64,000 bases of DNA from Tillandsia leiboldiana (taxonomy: Eukaryota; Streptophyta; Magnoliopsida; Poales; Bromeliaceae): positions 1 through 64,000 of the forward strand of contig JAQNDB010000172.1 of assembly GCA_029204045.2 (NCBI GenBank), given 5' to 3'. This document shows, in pieces, positions 1-10,850 of the stretch (positions within the stretch are counted from its first letter, which is position 1; every line of letters begins with the position of its first letter). The notes under the pieces were generated by a model. The model searched no databases, was not told the origin of the DNA, and saw nothing but the letters and a program-made list of their open reading frames with translations. The position numbers and the translations under genes were made by a program.

Positions 1-567
1 CCGTAGGTGTGGGGTTTTGAGGCATCAAAAGGGGCGGGGAGGGAGGTTGCGGACATGTCGGGATAGGTGTTTCCGACGAGGTCAGGTGCCCCAAGGTGTG
101 AGCGGTGCGATCTGTCGGGGTAGGTGCCGACGAGATCAAGGTGCGTTGGTGCTACAGTATTACAGGTGTTGCAGGTGTTCGCGGTGTTACTTTTCAGTGA
201 GCCGAGTGGTTGCTCCGGATAGTCTTACTGTTGGTTTGTATTCTTCTTGCTTATTATTATTATCGCATGTCGCTGACGACCCACTCCGTGACAGGTTCTT
301 CCAGGGTGAGCGGTAGACGACGGTGAGGTCGAGGCAGGATTGGTAGGCAGTGAGGAGCCCTAGTCTGTATCTCCTTTACTTTTCCTTACATTTCATTTGG
401 TACTGTAGGACTACGGTGTGGTTCGTGATACCTTGTGGGGTCGTGTGGATTGTTGATTACTGGTATTCTGGATTTGAATTATGGTTCTTTTATTATCCCC
501 GTTCGGCCGTTTTCCAAGCAAAACACTAGAAAGAAAAAGAATTTCGAAAACTATCTTTCAAAAATCC

Positions 568-745
568 GGGGTCGGGTGGACCCGTTTTCCAAACCATGTG
601 GATTTATGGGATTTCTAAACTGTTTCAAAACCTTGGGTCGTGTGGACCTGTTTCCAAACCCTGTGGATTTATGGCATCTTTTCCAAATTATTTTCAAAAC
701 CATGGGTCGTGTGGACCTGTTTTTCAAAACTGTGAGTTTATCCTT
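568..745 (+). repeat. Three-copy tandem repeat of about 68 bp in the A/E LTR
   Basis: Units begin at 568, 635 and 704 with GGGTCG(T/G)GTGGACC, followed by TTCCAAACC and GTGGATTTATGG. The same array is at 8202-8380 (starts 8202, 8269, 8338) and, reversed, at about 33311-33485 and 51670-51845 in both LTRs of E. Its presence in four LTRs makes it an old family feature. Confidence 0.85.
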
Positions 746-858
746 TCAACTGGACTGGCGACGGGCATTGTATTCAGTCTGCATTGTTGGTTAAATATCG
801 AACTGTTGTGATTAACTGAATGCTGTGTGTTAAGATGTTGCAATAGCCGCGACGCCGT

Positions 859-907
859 GCATATACAGAGGAGACTCTGCCCGATTTTCGAGTAAATCTG
901 TATATGC
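859..907 (+). other. U5-side hairpin of the A/E LTR
   Basis: Perfect 11-bp inverted repeat, GCATATACAGA (859-869) and TCTGTATATGC (897-907), with flanking GCC/GGC extending the stem past a small bulge. The same hairpin lies at 8491-8539 in the A 3' LTR, at 51502-51550 in the E 5' LTR and at 33143-33191 in the E 3' LTR. A related version in D is at 36304-36351. Confidence 0.75.
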
Positions 908-1011
908 GGCGGGTCCTGGGCACGTGCCGGGGAGGACCGAATTTAAAAAAAAAAAATTAACAACTCTTCCTTTTCCGCCGAGCGAGACCCCCGGGGCGTG
1001 ACAGATTAAGA

Positions 1012-1022
1012 TGGTATCAGAG
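1012..1022 (+). promoter_or_regulatory. Primer-binding site of element A (initiator-Met tRNA)
   Basis: TGGTATCAGAG, complementary to the 3' end of plant initiator-Met tRNA, lies 8 bases after the LTR end. It primes minus-strand DNA synthesis. Confidence 0.9.
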
Positions 1023-1217
1023 AGGTTTTCTTTTAATCACAACAGTGGAAGGTCCAACATCCACGGTAATACCACACGTAGCTTCGAGTAAATGAAATGT
1101 GTAGGACATAGGGGTGTAGGACGTGAGTGATCGGGGAGGGAGGGGGAAAGTGTAGTTTCTTCTCTCTCGATGCAGGGCTGTTGTTCTAGCAGGGACTAGG
1201 ACTAATGTTTTGGTTGC

Positions 1218-2700
1218 ATGTGTGTACAGAAGATGGTCCGAACCAGGGCGTCGGCCGGGGACGAGGGGGCAGATGCGACGGCATCGACGGCCGCGGAGAA
1301 CCAACTCCTGCGGCAGCAACTGCGAGAGATGGCGGGACAACTGGCAACTCTCACCGATCATGTGCGTCAGTTGACGCAGCGGCTCCCGGCCGCGACGGCG
1401 ACGGTCGCACCGGCCCCCTCCACAGGGGCCAACCGCGCTAACAGCAGTACCGCAAGTGACGGGGACTGGGGCTGGAATGGCCCCTCCACCGACAGCAGCG
1501 GCCGGGTTAGCCATCAGCCCAGACGACGACGCCGGTAGCAGCACCCCCAGCAGCGTCCCCGGGACCGGCTCCGGGGACCCTCGGCGGGGGTACCTCGGGG
1601 GAGACTTTGGTGGCACCCGTTCCTATTGCGGCCGCCGCCGCCGCGGGAAGAGGGGACAGCTTCACTGACAGAGCGGGAGCGGGTACGAGCCGACCTGGCG
1701 GATTTCAGAAATACGATCCACCCATTTTCGAGGGGAGAAATGACCGATCCTTGGGTCGTTGAAGACTGGGTAGGATCGATGGAAAAGCTGTTTGAAGACT
1801 TGCTCATGGAGGACTATAAGCGGGTCCCCCTAGCGTCCACTGCCTGGGGGGAAACGCCCGCTTATGGTGGAAGGCGGTGCGTCCGACCCAACCAAGAGCA
1901 CCGTGCTTCCATCATGGACGACGTTTAAGCAGAGTTGTTTGGGGCTTTCTTTACCAACAGCGTCAAAAAGAAACTGGAGGGACGACTTGAATCACATCCA
2001 GCAGGGGAGCAAGACAGTTATGGAATATCAGCGCGGTTTTGTGCGATTGGCGAACTGCGTCCCTTTCGTCATAAGGGACGAAGCCCACAAGGTGCAACTT
2101 TTCGTGGATGGTTTACGGAGTGATATCTTCCAAGTGGTACAGGCAGCCGAACTTGCACACGTTCCAACAAGTGGTCGACCGGGGCCACTGTGGTCGAGTG
2201 CGGGTTCGCATTTACCACGCGCCAAGAGGGAGCCCCCGGTGCGGCACGAGGAAAAGAAGCGGCAACAACCGTACGTTGGGGGGGGTTCTTACAGTAGGAG
2301 CCGACCCCCCAAGCGGTGGAGACCACAGTCAGGATCCCGGAGCGCACCTGCAGGAGGACCGAGGCCGGGGGACAGGCCTTGTGTAATCTGCGGGGGGGCA
2401 CATCAAGTGCTAGACTGCCCCCAGAGAGTCGATCATTGCTTCCGCTGCGACAAGCAGGGGCACTTCCGCCGCAACTGCCCCCTAACCTTGGGACCAGCCT
2501 CCTCTACCGCATCCACGCCTTCGACACAGTTCTCAGGGCGGGGGAAAGCTCCTATGGGGTCGACCTCTAGGCCTCCGGCACCGCGACGCGAGGAGGCAAG
2601 GCAGCCTCAGGCGGGCGGGCGAGTTTATTCAATGACCCACCAAGAGGCGGACAGGCCGGAGGACGTGCTTGCAGGTATTACTTCTGTTTCAAATTCCTGA
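1218..2700 (+). pseudogene. gag: Gag of element A, broken by several frameshifts
   Basis: Gag forms the particle that packages the element RNA. Pieces in alternating frames (1218-1538, 1456-1668, 1626-1928, 1864-2700) match the E gag. They show an N-terminal Gln/Leu-rich segment (LRQQLREMAGQLATL), a Pro/Ala/Thr linker, a capsid-like part (WVGSMEKLFEDLLMED; TVMEYQRGFVRLANCVPF) and two zinc knuckles near 2387-2486 (CVICGGAH, CFRCDKQGHFRRNCP). At least three frame changes lie before 1900. Two further out-of-frame patches in 1864-2700 are self-corrected (about 1925-1985 and 2150-2215). The frame ends at a TGA (2698-2700) where element E reads an Arg codon, CGA. The likely start is the Met near 1218-1233, as in E. 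Confidence 0.85.
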
Positions 2701-4563
2701 GCTAGAACCCTCTTTGATACCGGAGCAACACACTCGTTCATTTCTTGTGATTACGTGTTTATGCATGACCTTGGGGAGACACCTCTCCAAAACCGAATGA
2801 CGGTCCAGACAGCGGGTGGGACACTGGAGGCGACCAGCTTGGTGGCCACCTACCCAATTAAGCTAGGGCGACTGCCTTGCCCTTGGGATTTGGTGGTAAT
2901 TCCCCTGAAGGAGTACGACATTGTGTTGGGCATGGATTGGCTTTCAAGGTACCAAGCGCTTATCGACTGCGAGAAGCGGATGGTGCAACTTCAAGAACCA
3001 AGCTTCCCTAAAAATGCGTATCTGGCGTGCAAGAACATCTCTTTCCCAGCGGTCATCTCAGCGGCGCGAGCCAGGAGACTGGTAGAGGGTGGGTGCGTGG
3101 CCTACTTGGCGTCGGTGGACATGACCACCCGACCCTCGGGGGCGCCGTCAGACATCCCGGTAGTAAGGGATTTTCCTGATGTTTTCCCGACGGAGCTGCC
3201 CGGGATGCCCCCCGAGCGAGAGGTGGTGTTCCCAATTGAACTGCTACCGGGAACGCAGCCGATTACGAAGGCGCCGTACCGAATGGCTTTCGCGGAGTTG
3301 AAGGAGCTTAAGGCGCAGCTGGAGGATCTCTTGGACAAAGGGTTCATCAGACCGAGTGTGTCACCCTGGGGCGCACCGGTGCTCTTTGTGCGGAAGAAGG
3401 ATGGAAGCCTACGACTCTGCATTGACTACAGAGGGATAAACAAAGTTACAGTGAAGAACAAGTACCCCCTGCCCAGAATCGATGACCTCTTCGACCAATT
3501 GCGGGGAGCGACGGTCTTCTCAAAGATTGATCTGCAATCGGGCTACCACCAACTTCGGGTTCGGAACGAGGATATTCCAAGGACCGCCTTCCGGACCCGG
3601 TATGGCCACTACGAATTTACGGTTATGCCTTTCGGGCTTACGAACGCCCCCGCAGTCTTCATGTATATGATGAACCGAATTTTCAGGCCCTTCCTAGACC
3701 GGTTCGTAGTGGTCTTCATCGACGACATACTGATCTATTCACCCACTGACGAGGAGCACGAGCAACATCTGCAAATGATCCTCCAGACCCTCAGGGACCA
3801 CGAGTTGTTCGCTAAGCTCAAGAAGTGCGAATTCTGGCTACGCGAGGTGGGCTTTTTAGGGCACGTGATCTCGACAAAAGGAATCACCGTGGATCCCAAG
3901 AAGGTGGAATCCGTAATAGCCTGGCAGCCGCCAACTACGGCAACGGAGATCCGCAGTTTCTTGGGCCTGGCTGGGTACTACCGACGCTTTGTCGAGGGCT
4001 TCTCGAAGATAGCCGCCCCTCTGAACCGGTTGACTAGGAAAGGAGAAAAGTTTGTGTGGTCGACACGATGCCAGGAGAGCTTCGAAGAACTCAAAAGAAG
4101 GCTAACTAGGGCACCAATTCTTGTACTACCAACACCCGGAGAGGACTATGAGGTGTACTGCGACGCATCATGGATCGGCCTTGGGGGTGTATTGATGCAA
4201 CAGGGAAAAGTAATAGCCTATGCTTCCAGGCAGCTGAAGGATTACGAAAAGAATTACCCGATACACGATTTGGAACTGGCTGCAGTGGTCTTTGTTCTGA
4301 AGTTATGGAGACACTACCTCTTTGGTGTCTACTGTAACATTTTTTCTGACCACCAAAGTCTTAAGTACCTGTTCACCCAAAAGGAACTAAACTTGCGACA
4401 GAGGCGGTGGCTTGAACTATTGAAGGATTACGATCTAACAATCCAGTACCACCCCGGGAAAGCAAACGTAGTAGCAGACGCTTTGAGCAGGAAGGGGCAA
4501 CCGGAAGAGACGACGGCACGCGCGATAACTGAGCAGAGCACCTTGATCGTGGAATTCTCATGA
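2701..4563 (+). pseudogene. pol: Pol of element A: protease, reverse transcriptase, RNase H
   Basis: Continuation of the single gag-pol reading frame after the TGA at 2698. The aspartic protease motif LFDTGATHSF is at about 2710-2740. Reverse transcriptase spans about 3150-3900, with KKDGSLRLCIDYR, TVMPFGLTNAPAVF and the catalytic VVFIDDILIYS (Asp pair near 3720). RNase H starts near 4155 (YCDAS) and includes FSDHQSLKYLF; HPGKANVVADALSRKG marks the connection. The frame closes at TGA 4561-4563, where E has CGA (Arg): a second C-to-T change at a CpG. No frameshift is visible over 1.8 kb, in contrast to gag. RNase H has ATT for Ile in YCDASWIG; the E copy reads YCDASRIG. Confidence 0.9.
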
Positions 4564-6069
4564 TTGAAGTTGGAGGTGGTACCAATGGGCACAGTTGCAC
4601 AACTGTTGGCTTTGGTGGTAAAGCTGACGCTATTCGAGAGAATTCGAGAGGGGCAGCAGGCGGACTCGCACTTACAGCTCGTACGAGACAAGATCTCGCC
4701 GGATCAAGAAGGTGACTTTTCAGTGGAAGACGACGGCACTCTACGGTTCCGCGGGCGGATCTGCGTGCCGGATACCCCGGAATTGAAGGAGGAAATCCTA
4801 GCTGAGGCACACCGCGCCCCTTATGCGGCACATCCAGGGGGCACGAAGATGTACAGGGACCTCAAGCAGACCTTCTGGTGGCCCAAGCTGAAGGGGGATG
4901 TGACTCGTCATGTAGCGCATTGCCTGGTTTGTCAGCAGATAAAGGCAGAACACCAGCGGCCGGCGGGAAAGCTACAGCCCTTACCGGTGCCAGAGTGGAA
5001 GTGGGATCAGATCACCATGGACTTCGTCACTGGATTCCCACGTTCACAGCAGGGGCACGACGCAATCTGGGTCATTGTGGATCGGCTAACCAAGTCAGCG
5101 CACTTCCTACCCATTCACACAACCTGGACCAGAGAGTGGCTGGCTCAAGTCTACCTCAGCGAGATTGTCAGACTGCATGGAGTGCCGGCATCGATCACAT
5201 CGGATAGAGACACACGCTTTGTTTCGAAGTTTTGGCAGAGTCTACAGCAGGCTTTGGGGACCAAACTACAGTTCAGCACGGCCTTCCACCCGCAGACGGA
5301 CGGACAGTCGGAGCGAGTGATCCAGACGCTGGAGGACCTGCTGCGAGCCTGTGTACTAGACTGGGGGGTCGGTTGGGAGCGTTACCTGCCCCTCGTCGAA
5401 TTCGCCTACAATAACAGCTACCAGGCCAGCATCCAGATGGCACCCTACGAAGCCTTATACCGGAGATGCTGCCGATCCCCGATCTGTTGGGACGACTTGG
5501 GAGAAAGGAAGTTCTTGGGACCCGACTTGGTGGAGGAAACTGAAGAGAAGGTACGCCTCATCAGGAAGCGCCTACTGACCGCCCAGAGTCGACAAAAGAG
5601 CTACGCGGATCGGAGACGCCGCAACCTAGAATTCCAGGTGGGAGAGCACGTGTTTCTGCGGGTCTCGCCGTCCAGAGGAATCAAGCGCTTCGGGCTCAAA
5701 GGCAAGCTGAGCCCACGGTTTGTGGGGCCGTTCGAGATCCTGGAGCGCATTGGCCCAGTGGCTTACCGCCTTGCCCTACCGCCGAACCTCAGCCGGGTCC
5801 ACGACGTGTTCCACGTTTCGATGCTCAAGAAATACCTCCCCGACCCATTGCATGTCCTGGATGTCTCGACACTCGAACTGAAGGAGGACCTAAGTTTCGA
5901 TGAAACCCCGGTGCGAATCCTAGCAAGAGAGAGCAAGACGCTCCGAAACCGAGTCATCCCCTACGTGAAGGTGCTCTGGAGCAACCACGAGGAGCGGGAA
6001 GCGACGTGGGAGCTGGAGTCAAAGATGAGGGAGGGCTACCCCTATCTTTTCACCGCGAACCAGGATTGA
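4564..6069 (+). pseudogene. pol: Pol of element A: integrase with chromodomain-like tail
   Basis: Same frame as the preceding segment, after the nonsense codon. It has a zinc-binding HHCC domain (HRAPYAAHPGGTKMY, then CLVCQQIKAEHQRPAGK), an integrase core with the DDE residues (ITMDFVTGFP; SITSDRDTRFV; HPQTDGQSERVIQ), a GPY/F module (GKLSPRFVGPFEILERIGP) and a C-terminal group-II-type chromodomain segment (IPYVKVLWSNHEEREATWEL). Integrase inserts the cDNA; chromodomains of this lineage steer insertion towards heterochromatin. The tail and the 2.5-kb LTR are why I place it with Tekay/Del chromoviruses. Stop at 6067-6069. Out of frame with nothing, but untranslatable from the upstream start because of the two stops. 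Confidence 0.9.
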
Positions 6070-6090
6070 GTTTTGGGGACGAAACTCATT

Positions 6091-6106
6091 TTTTAGAGGT
6101 GAGTGG
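6091..6106 (+). promoter_or_regulatory. Polypurine tract region of element A
   Basis: Purine-rich AGAGGTGAGTGG lies immediately before the 3' LTR start TGTAGTACCC. It follows the GGGGACGAAAC motif that plant gypsy elements carry just after pol. It would prime plus-strand synthesis. Confidence 0.6.
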
Positions 6107-6340
6107 TGTAGTACCCGCTGGTTTAAAATGCTGTGGTTCTGTTCTTGGGTCTACTTTTGGGTTTTCTTTACTTCGCGTTGCGTTTCAGGGGTCCGGAGGG
6201 TGAACTAATAATTCTTTGTTTCTGGGCAGACCGTCGGGGCTCGCGAGTATTTTTAGTCAACAAAGCTCGCGAAACGGAGACCGTCAGCGAAATCGGTTTT
6301 GGATTCCGACTCCGGAATCTCCCAGAATAAATTCCAGAAT

Positions 6341-6411
6341 GTGGCTTAGCGGTTCAGGCGATTAACGCGGGTTACCAGGCAGACCGAACCCCGGTTCGAA
6401 CCTGACCGATT
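6341..6411 (+). other. tRNA-like Pol III box pair inside the LTR
   Basis: TGGCTTAGCGG near 6343 fits an A box in 11 of 12 positions with its next base, and GGTTCGAACC near 6389 is a near-consensus B box 46 bases later. Element E has the same B box in both LTRs (about 45970-45985 and 53815-53832, - strand). No cloverleaf can be folded: the T-stem pairs at only three of five positions. It is either a decayed tRNA-derived insertion or a chance match kept within the family. Confidence 0.35.
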
Positions 6412-6769
6412 GTTTATTTTGACTTGAAATGGGTCTGTTCCCATTTCTCATTCTGACTGCTCGGGTTTTGTCGCATCTTGGAAAAAAAAATAGGGTTCTA
6501 TATCTATCTCAACCTCCCTCACTCTAGGCGTACGACACCCCGAGCGCGGACGAGTAGCCAACACCCCCAACCCTACCCCCCTTCTTCACCGATCGTGTGG
6601 AGGATCAAGGCGGCGAGACCAAGGAAAGAGAGGGACGACCTCACATCCCTTGAACCCGAACTCGCAGGATCGGAACCATCCTCCCCTCGGTCTACCAAGG
6701 TGAGCATGTTAGGGTTATTGTTTTCGTCATTTCTTGTTTTGAGCAAACGAGGGGGAGGGGAGGGGCGAC

Positions 6770-7140
6770 GTCATCGCCGGACTCCGGCGCGCACGAAGCC
6801 GCACTGGCGGGCAACACCGCATGCGGGCGGCAAGGCCGCACGGGCCGCGCGGGGCGCGCGCGACCCGCATACGGGCGGCGCGGCCGTGCAGCCGCGCGGG
6901 GCCGGGGGCGTGCACCCCCGCATGCGGGCAACACCCGCATGCGGGCGGCACGCTGCCCAGCCGCGCGGGGCCGGGGGGGCGCGCACCCCCGCATGCGGGC
7001 GGCACGCTGCCCAGCCGCGCGGGGCCGGGCGCACGTGCGCACCCGCGGGTGCGGGCAGCGCGCCCGCACAGCCCGCGCGGGCCGGGCGCACGCGCACCCG
7101 CGCATGCGGGCAACCCTGCATGCGGGCAGCAAAGGGGGGA
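6770..7140 (+). repeat. GC-rich imperfect repeat block in the A LTR
   Basis: Runs of CGCATGCGGGC, CCCAGCCGCGCGGGGCC and related words, very rich in CpG. It lies downstream of the TATA-like site and therefore probably in the transcribed leader. It is the counterpart of the cleaner 69-bp array in element E. Confidence 0.8.
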
Positions 7141-8201
7141 GAGGCCGGAGGGTTCCGCGAAAGCCGGGGCCGTCCGCATCGTTGGCCTCGCCCGGGGTCG
7201 TCGCCATCTTTGCCGAATCGGCGGGGCGTGCCCCATGATCGACCGGAAGGGTTGAGTGTTCCGCAGTTCTTTTATTTTTGTTTACCTTTCGGAGGGTTGG
7301 AGTTACTAACTCCTGTGCGACAGGTCCGTGTAGGTCCGGGCAGGCACACCGAGACGCGAAAGAACCTAAAGTCGACCAGCAACGCGACAACGGAAAAGGT
7401 GGGTTTCCTTTGAGACTAAGTATAGAATCGGTGTTCTTGGATAGTTACTAACTGCATATTATTGGTACTAATGCTGACGGTCTCTATGATTGCGATATTA
7501 TCCTGTATCTTGGTGACTGTGCTCGTAGTTGCGACACGCGCACCCGCGGTCTGGCCACCGCAAAGGGTGCTCTTTTCCGGGAAAGCGGTCTTCGACCCGT
7601 GTAAACCCATGAGGTGAGGTAGTGGGGGCCCCCGTAGGTGTGGGGTTTGAGGCATCAAAAGGGGGGGGAGAGGTGCGACCTGTCGGGATAGGTGTCCGAC
7701 GAGGTCAGGTGCCCCAAGGTGTGAGCGGTGCGATCTGTCGGGGTAGGTGCCCGACGAGATCAAGGTGCGTAGGTGCTACAGGTATTACAGGTTTTGCAGG
7801 TGTTCGCGTGTTACTTTTCCAGTGAGCCGAGTGGTTGCTCCGGATAGTCTTACTGTTGGGTTTGGCATTCTTTCTTGCTTATTATTATTATCGCATGTCG
7901 CTGACTACCCACTCCGTGACAGGTTCTTCCAGGGGTGAGCGGTAGACGACGGTGAGGTCGAGGCAGGAGTGGTCGGGCAGTGAGGAGCCCTAGTCTGTAT
8001 CTCCTTTACTTTTCCTTGCATTTCATTTGGTACTGTAGACTACGGTGTGGTTCGCGATACCCTTGTGGGGTCGGTGTGGATGTTGATTACTGGTATTCTG
8101 GATTTGAATTATGGTTCTTTTATTATCCCCGTTCGGTCGTTTTCCAAAGCAAAACAACTAGAAAAGAAAAAGAATTTCGAAAACTATCTTTCAAAAATCC
8201 G

Positions 8202-8541
8202 GGGTCGTGTGGACCCGTTTTCCAAACCATGTGGATTCATGGGATTTCTAAACTGTTTTCAAAACCTCGGGTCGTGTGGACCTGTTTTCCAAACCCTGTG
8301 GATTTATGGCATCTTTCCAAATTGTTTTCAAAACCATGGGTCGTGTGGACCTGTTTTCAAAACTGTGAGTTTATCCTTTCAACTTGACTGGCGACGGGCA
8401 TTGTATTCAGTCTGCATTGTTGGTTAAATATCGAACTGTTGTGATTAACTGAATGCTTGTGTTAAGATGTTGTAATAGCCGCGACGCCGTGCATATACAG
8501 AGGAGACTCTGCCCGATTTTCGAGTAAATCTGTATATGCGG
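8202..8541 (+). repeat. 68-bp triplicate and hairpin in the A 3' LTR
   Basis: Second copy of the 568-907 structures: repeat units start at 8202, 8269 and 8338, and hairpin arms are at 8491-8501 and 8529-8539. Confidence 0.8.
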
Positions 8542-8633
8542 CGGGTCTGGGCACGTGCCGGGGAGGACCGAATTTCAAAAAAAAATTTAACAACTCTTCC
8601 TTTTCCGCTGAGCCAGACCCCCGGGGCGTGACA

Positions 8634-9732
8634 GCACTAGATTGGGTTTATTACAGATATTTGCCTTTCTTGTTTCACTTGTGTCAGGGGGACCGAGTGG
8701 AGTCTAGTAGCTGTGTTTAGACCAGTGCTAGTGTTGTTGGGATCCATTTAGGGACTGTGTTCTCGAGGTCTTTGTGAGTTGTTGACCGTTGTGCGAGAGG
8801 CTTGGTGATCTTCAGTTTGTCCGTTCAGAGAGAGAGAGCGTGGATTTTGACTATAGCCTGCATGAGCCACTACTCGGTAGCGAGTTAGTCCGTTTAGACG
8901 CCCTACGTAATTCCTGCCCGTCAGCAGGAGGTGGTTGTAGGTGGGCGCAGGTTTGACTGGACCCGATGTGGCAGTCAGCTCGATTGGGTCGATTGAGCAC
9001 CTCGTGTGCAAGTGTTGCATATCTTTATCAGAGTTTTCCCCTTTTGAGCATTTAGATAGAGGCATGGTAGCTGTTGAGAGTCTCCAGCTTTCCTATTTCA
9101 GTCTTTACTGCTTTGGTTATCTTATGCCTCTAGTGGACTTAGTGGGCAGATCGTCGGGCCTGGTGGCGGTACCGACTGAGGACTCCCTTTTTAGGTGCAG
9201 TTCTCACACCCGTTGGGGGTCTTCCCCCTCCCCTTCTTTTCTCTCCTTTGTTTTGCAGAGTCTTAGCGGGTGTTGCAGATTCTGCGGTTGTTGTTCGAGG
9301 CGAGGGAGTCGCGTGCTAGATCCCTACCCGTCGTTGGAGAGTAGCAGTACCCCCTTCAGAGGAGATCCTCAGTAGTTTAGCTGTTTTGTTTCCTCTTTTG
9401 AGAGACTGATGTAGTGAGGATATTTTTGTACTGTGAGACTGTACACTGATGTATTTATTGGAGTTACCTCCCGGTTGGGTTCAGAGCTTGTATTTGAGGA
9501 CATTGTATTATTATTATTATTATTATTTTTGGGAGGCAGACATTGTTGTATTATTTCTAATTGTACAGTGATTGATTTTAGTTATACAGCAGATTTTTTT
9601 TTTATTTATAGCTCTGATATCTGTTAGCTGTAGTACTTTTCTTGCAGGTAGGATGCTTCGCTTATGCAGGTTGGCATAGGTGGCGGATCTGTTGGCGAGC
9701 CCGGGTCGCAGTTTCGACTCCGAGGCGTGACA
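8634..9732 (+). repeat. X1 5' LTR, 3' portion
   Basis: 8634 to about 9287 matches 57718-58369 (X1 3' LTR), and 9640-9732 matches the reverse of the start of X2 (58370 onward). It ends GAGGCGTGACA. The 5' portion is interrupted by element A and lies off-window. Contains a (ATT)n microsatellite at 9506-9530. Confidence 0.85.
9506..9530 (+). repeat. (ATT)n microsatellite
   Basis: About eight ATT units inside the X1 5' LTR. The X2 LTR lacks the expansion, so it arose after the copies separated. Confidence 0.85.
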
Positions 9733-9740
9733 GATTAGAG

Positions 9741-9753
9741 TGGTATCAGAGCC
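9741..9753 (+). promoter_or_regulatory. Primer-binding site of X1 (initiator-Met tRNA)
   Basis: TGGTATCAGAGCC, 8 bases after the LTR terminus at 9732. Confidence 0.88.
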
Positions 9754-10850
9754 TAGGTTGTAGGTCATGGTGGACTTAGAAACCCTAGGCTTATGGTTTG
9801 ATCCTTGGTTGACTTCGTGAGAATCGTGACTTTTAGGGAGAGTCCTGATTGAGTTTTATACCTCTCCCAAGGGACGGGAGGAGTGATTGGCATGTTTATT
9901 CTCCTAGGTGATTATGTTGGCTGCAGACAACATAATGCTGTGGAATGGGTGACATGCTTTAGACTTTCGCTGGATTGGGTTGAGCGCTGTTGTGTGCTGT
10001 TTTGTGGTTTCGTTGTGGCGAGCTGTGTCTCCCCGACGCAGGGTTGTGACCCGTGTGCATCCTGTCATAGCAGTTGAGCTTGAGCAGTTGGTTTTGGGCC
10101 GGATACCCGGATTGAGGTCAGAGAACTCCGGACCCAGATGACAGGATTATCAGAGGCTTATCAGCGGCTGAGTGAGCAGCTGGTCTTGGTGACACAGTTG
10201 TCGGGGCACTGAGTAACCCCCTCTGTGCCAGTGTTTTGTGTCGAGGCACCGAGGCAGGGTGGATAGTTGACAGCAGAGGAGCTGTGGGACATGATCGAAC
10301 TATTGAGCCAGATTTGGCTGATGATCAACCCCGACTCGTAAGATTGAGTTTGGAGCCTTTGGAGGCAGAGTCGTGGTTGGTGGTGATGGATTGATCAATT
10401 GAGAGCCTCCCTGTGCCAGAGAGTTTATGCAGTTGTTGAACTGCGCGCTCCAGATTCGAGGGACGAGGCGCATAGGATATATGAGACTGGGAGTGGATTG
10501 CGCCAGGACACCTTTCAGTTATTCAGTCCCTCCATTGTAGATTTGGACGCCTCGTTGGAGTAGGCATTGTGTATGGAGCGTGGCATTGCAATTCCTTTGG
10601 GGAGGGATCTGCCGCCAGAGGCGAGTTCTGGATTTTGGCGCTTGGCGCCGGGTGATGGAGGACAGATCGGCCGGCAGAGGCATATCTGATTTCTTAAACC
10701 AGGATAACGAGTTTCCGAGATGCCGGAGATCGGGTGGACCCCGAAGGCAGCATCAGTATTTATATCAGAGTGGCGCAGCGGTAGCGTGGATTTGTTATCT
10801 GCGGAGGACCTTATTCGTCGCCTCAATGTGATCAGAGACAGAGGTCGTGC
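9754..10850 (+). pseudogene. X1 gag-region relic
   Basis: No reading frame longer than about 130 codons. A fragment near 10115-10200 reads, with stops, as a Leu/Gln-rich segment like gypsy gag N-termini (MTGLSEAYQRLSEQLVLVTQ). The rest cannot be matched by eye. Position between primer-binding site and the pol relic is the main reason to call it gag. Element B1 interrupts it after 10850. Confidence 0.45.

Larger units (their letters stand above)
1..1003 (+). repeat. 5' LTR of element A (3' part only)
   Basis: Collinear with 7632-8633 and ending in the same GGGGCGTGACA terminus, followed 8 bases later by the primer-binding site. It differs from the 3' LTR mostly by single-base gains and losses in short homopolymers. 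It contains the triplicated GGGTCGTGTGGACC repeat and the U5-side hairpin. Short ORFs here (for example 435-794) merely translate the tandem repeat and are not genes. Confidence 0.9.
1..8633 (+). mobile_element. Element A: Ty3/gypsy Tekay-like chromovirus, 5' end outside the window
   Basis: Left part is cut by the window edge. It has a partial 5' LTR (1-1003), an initiator-Met primer-binding site, degraded gag, PR-RT-RNaseH-IN-chromodomain pol, a polypurine stretch and a complete 3' LTR (6107-8633). Window base 1 aligns with about 7632 of the 3' LTR, so roughly 1.5 kb of the 5' LTR is missing. The interior (1004-6106) is 5103 bp, almost the same as element E on the other strand (5104 bp), which belongs to the same family. 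It is inserted in the 5' LTR of X1: the bases just after 8633 read on as X1 LTR, matching 57718 onward. The expected 3' target-site copy is GCACT (8634-8638); the partner is off-window. The element is defective, with gag frameshifts and two nonsense codons. Confidence 0.93.
6107..8633 (+). repeat. 3' LTR of element A (2527 bp)
   Basis: Begins TGTAGTACCCGCTGG and ends GGGGCGTGACA. In order it holds a tRNA-like B-box region (6341-6411), a TATA-like CTATATCT near 6499 in the same context as the clear TATA of element E, a GC-rich repeat block (about 6770-7140), the three-copy 68-bp repeat (8202-8380) and the U5-side hairpin (8491-8539). ORFs in the GC-rich block are open in several frames on both strands, a composition effect and not coding. 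Confidence 0.92.

Noticed and set aside
435..794. Possible 119-codon gene
   Set aside because: Translation of the 68-bp LTR triplicate; frames differ in the other LTR copies.
3102..3422. Minus-strand ORF opposite RT
   Set aside because: Recurs opposite RT in A, D and E as the antisense of a conserved coding region; no independent signal.
6692..7390. Long Arg/Ala/Pro-rich ORFs on both strands in the A LTR
   Set aside because: GC-rich repeats lack stop codons in most frames; frames overlap on both strands and none has a recognisable domain.
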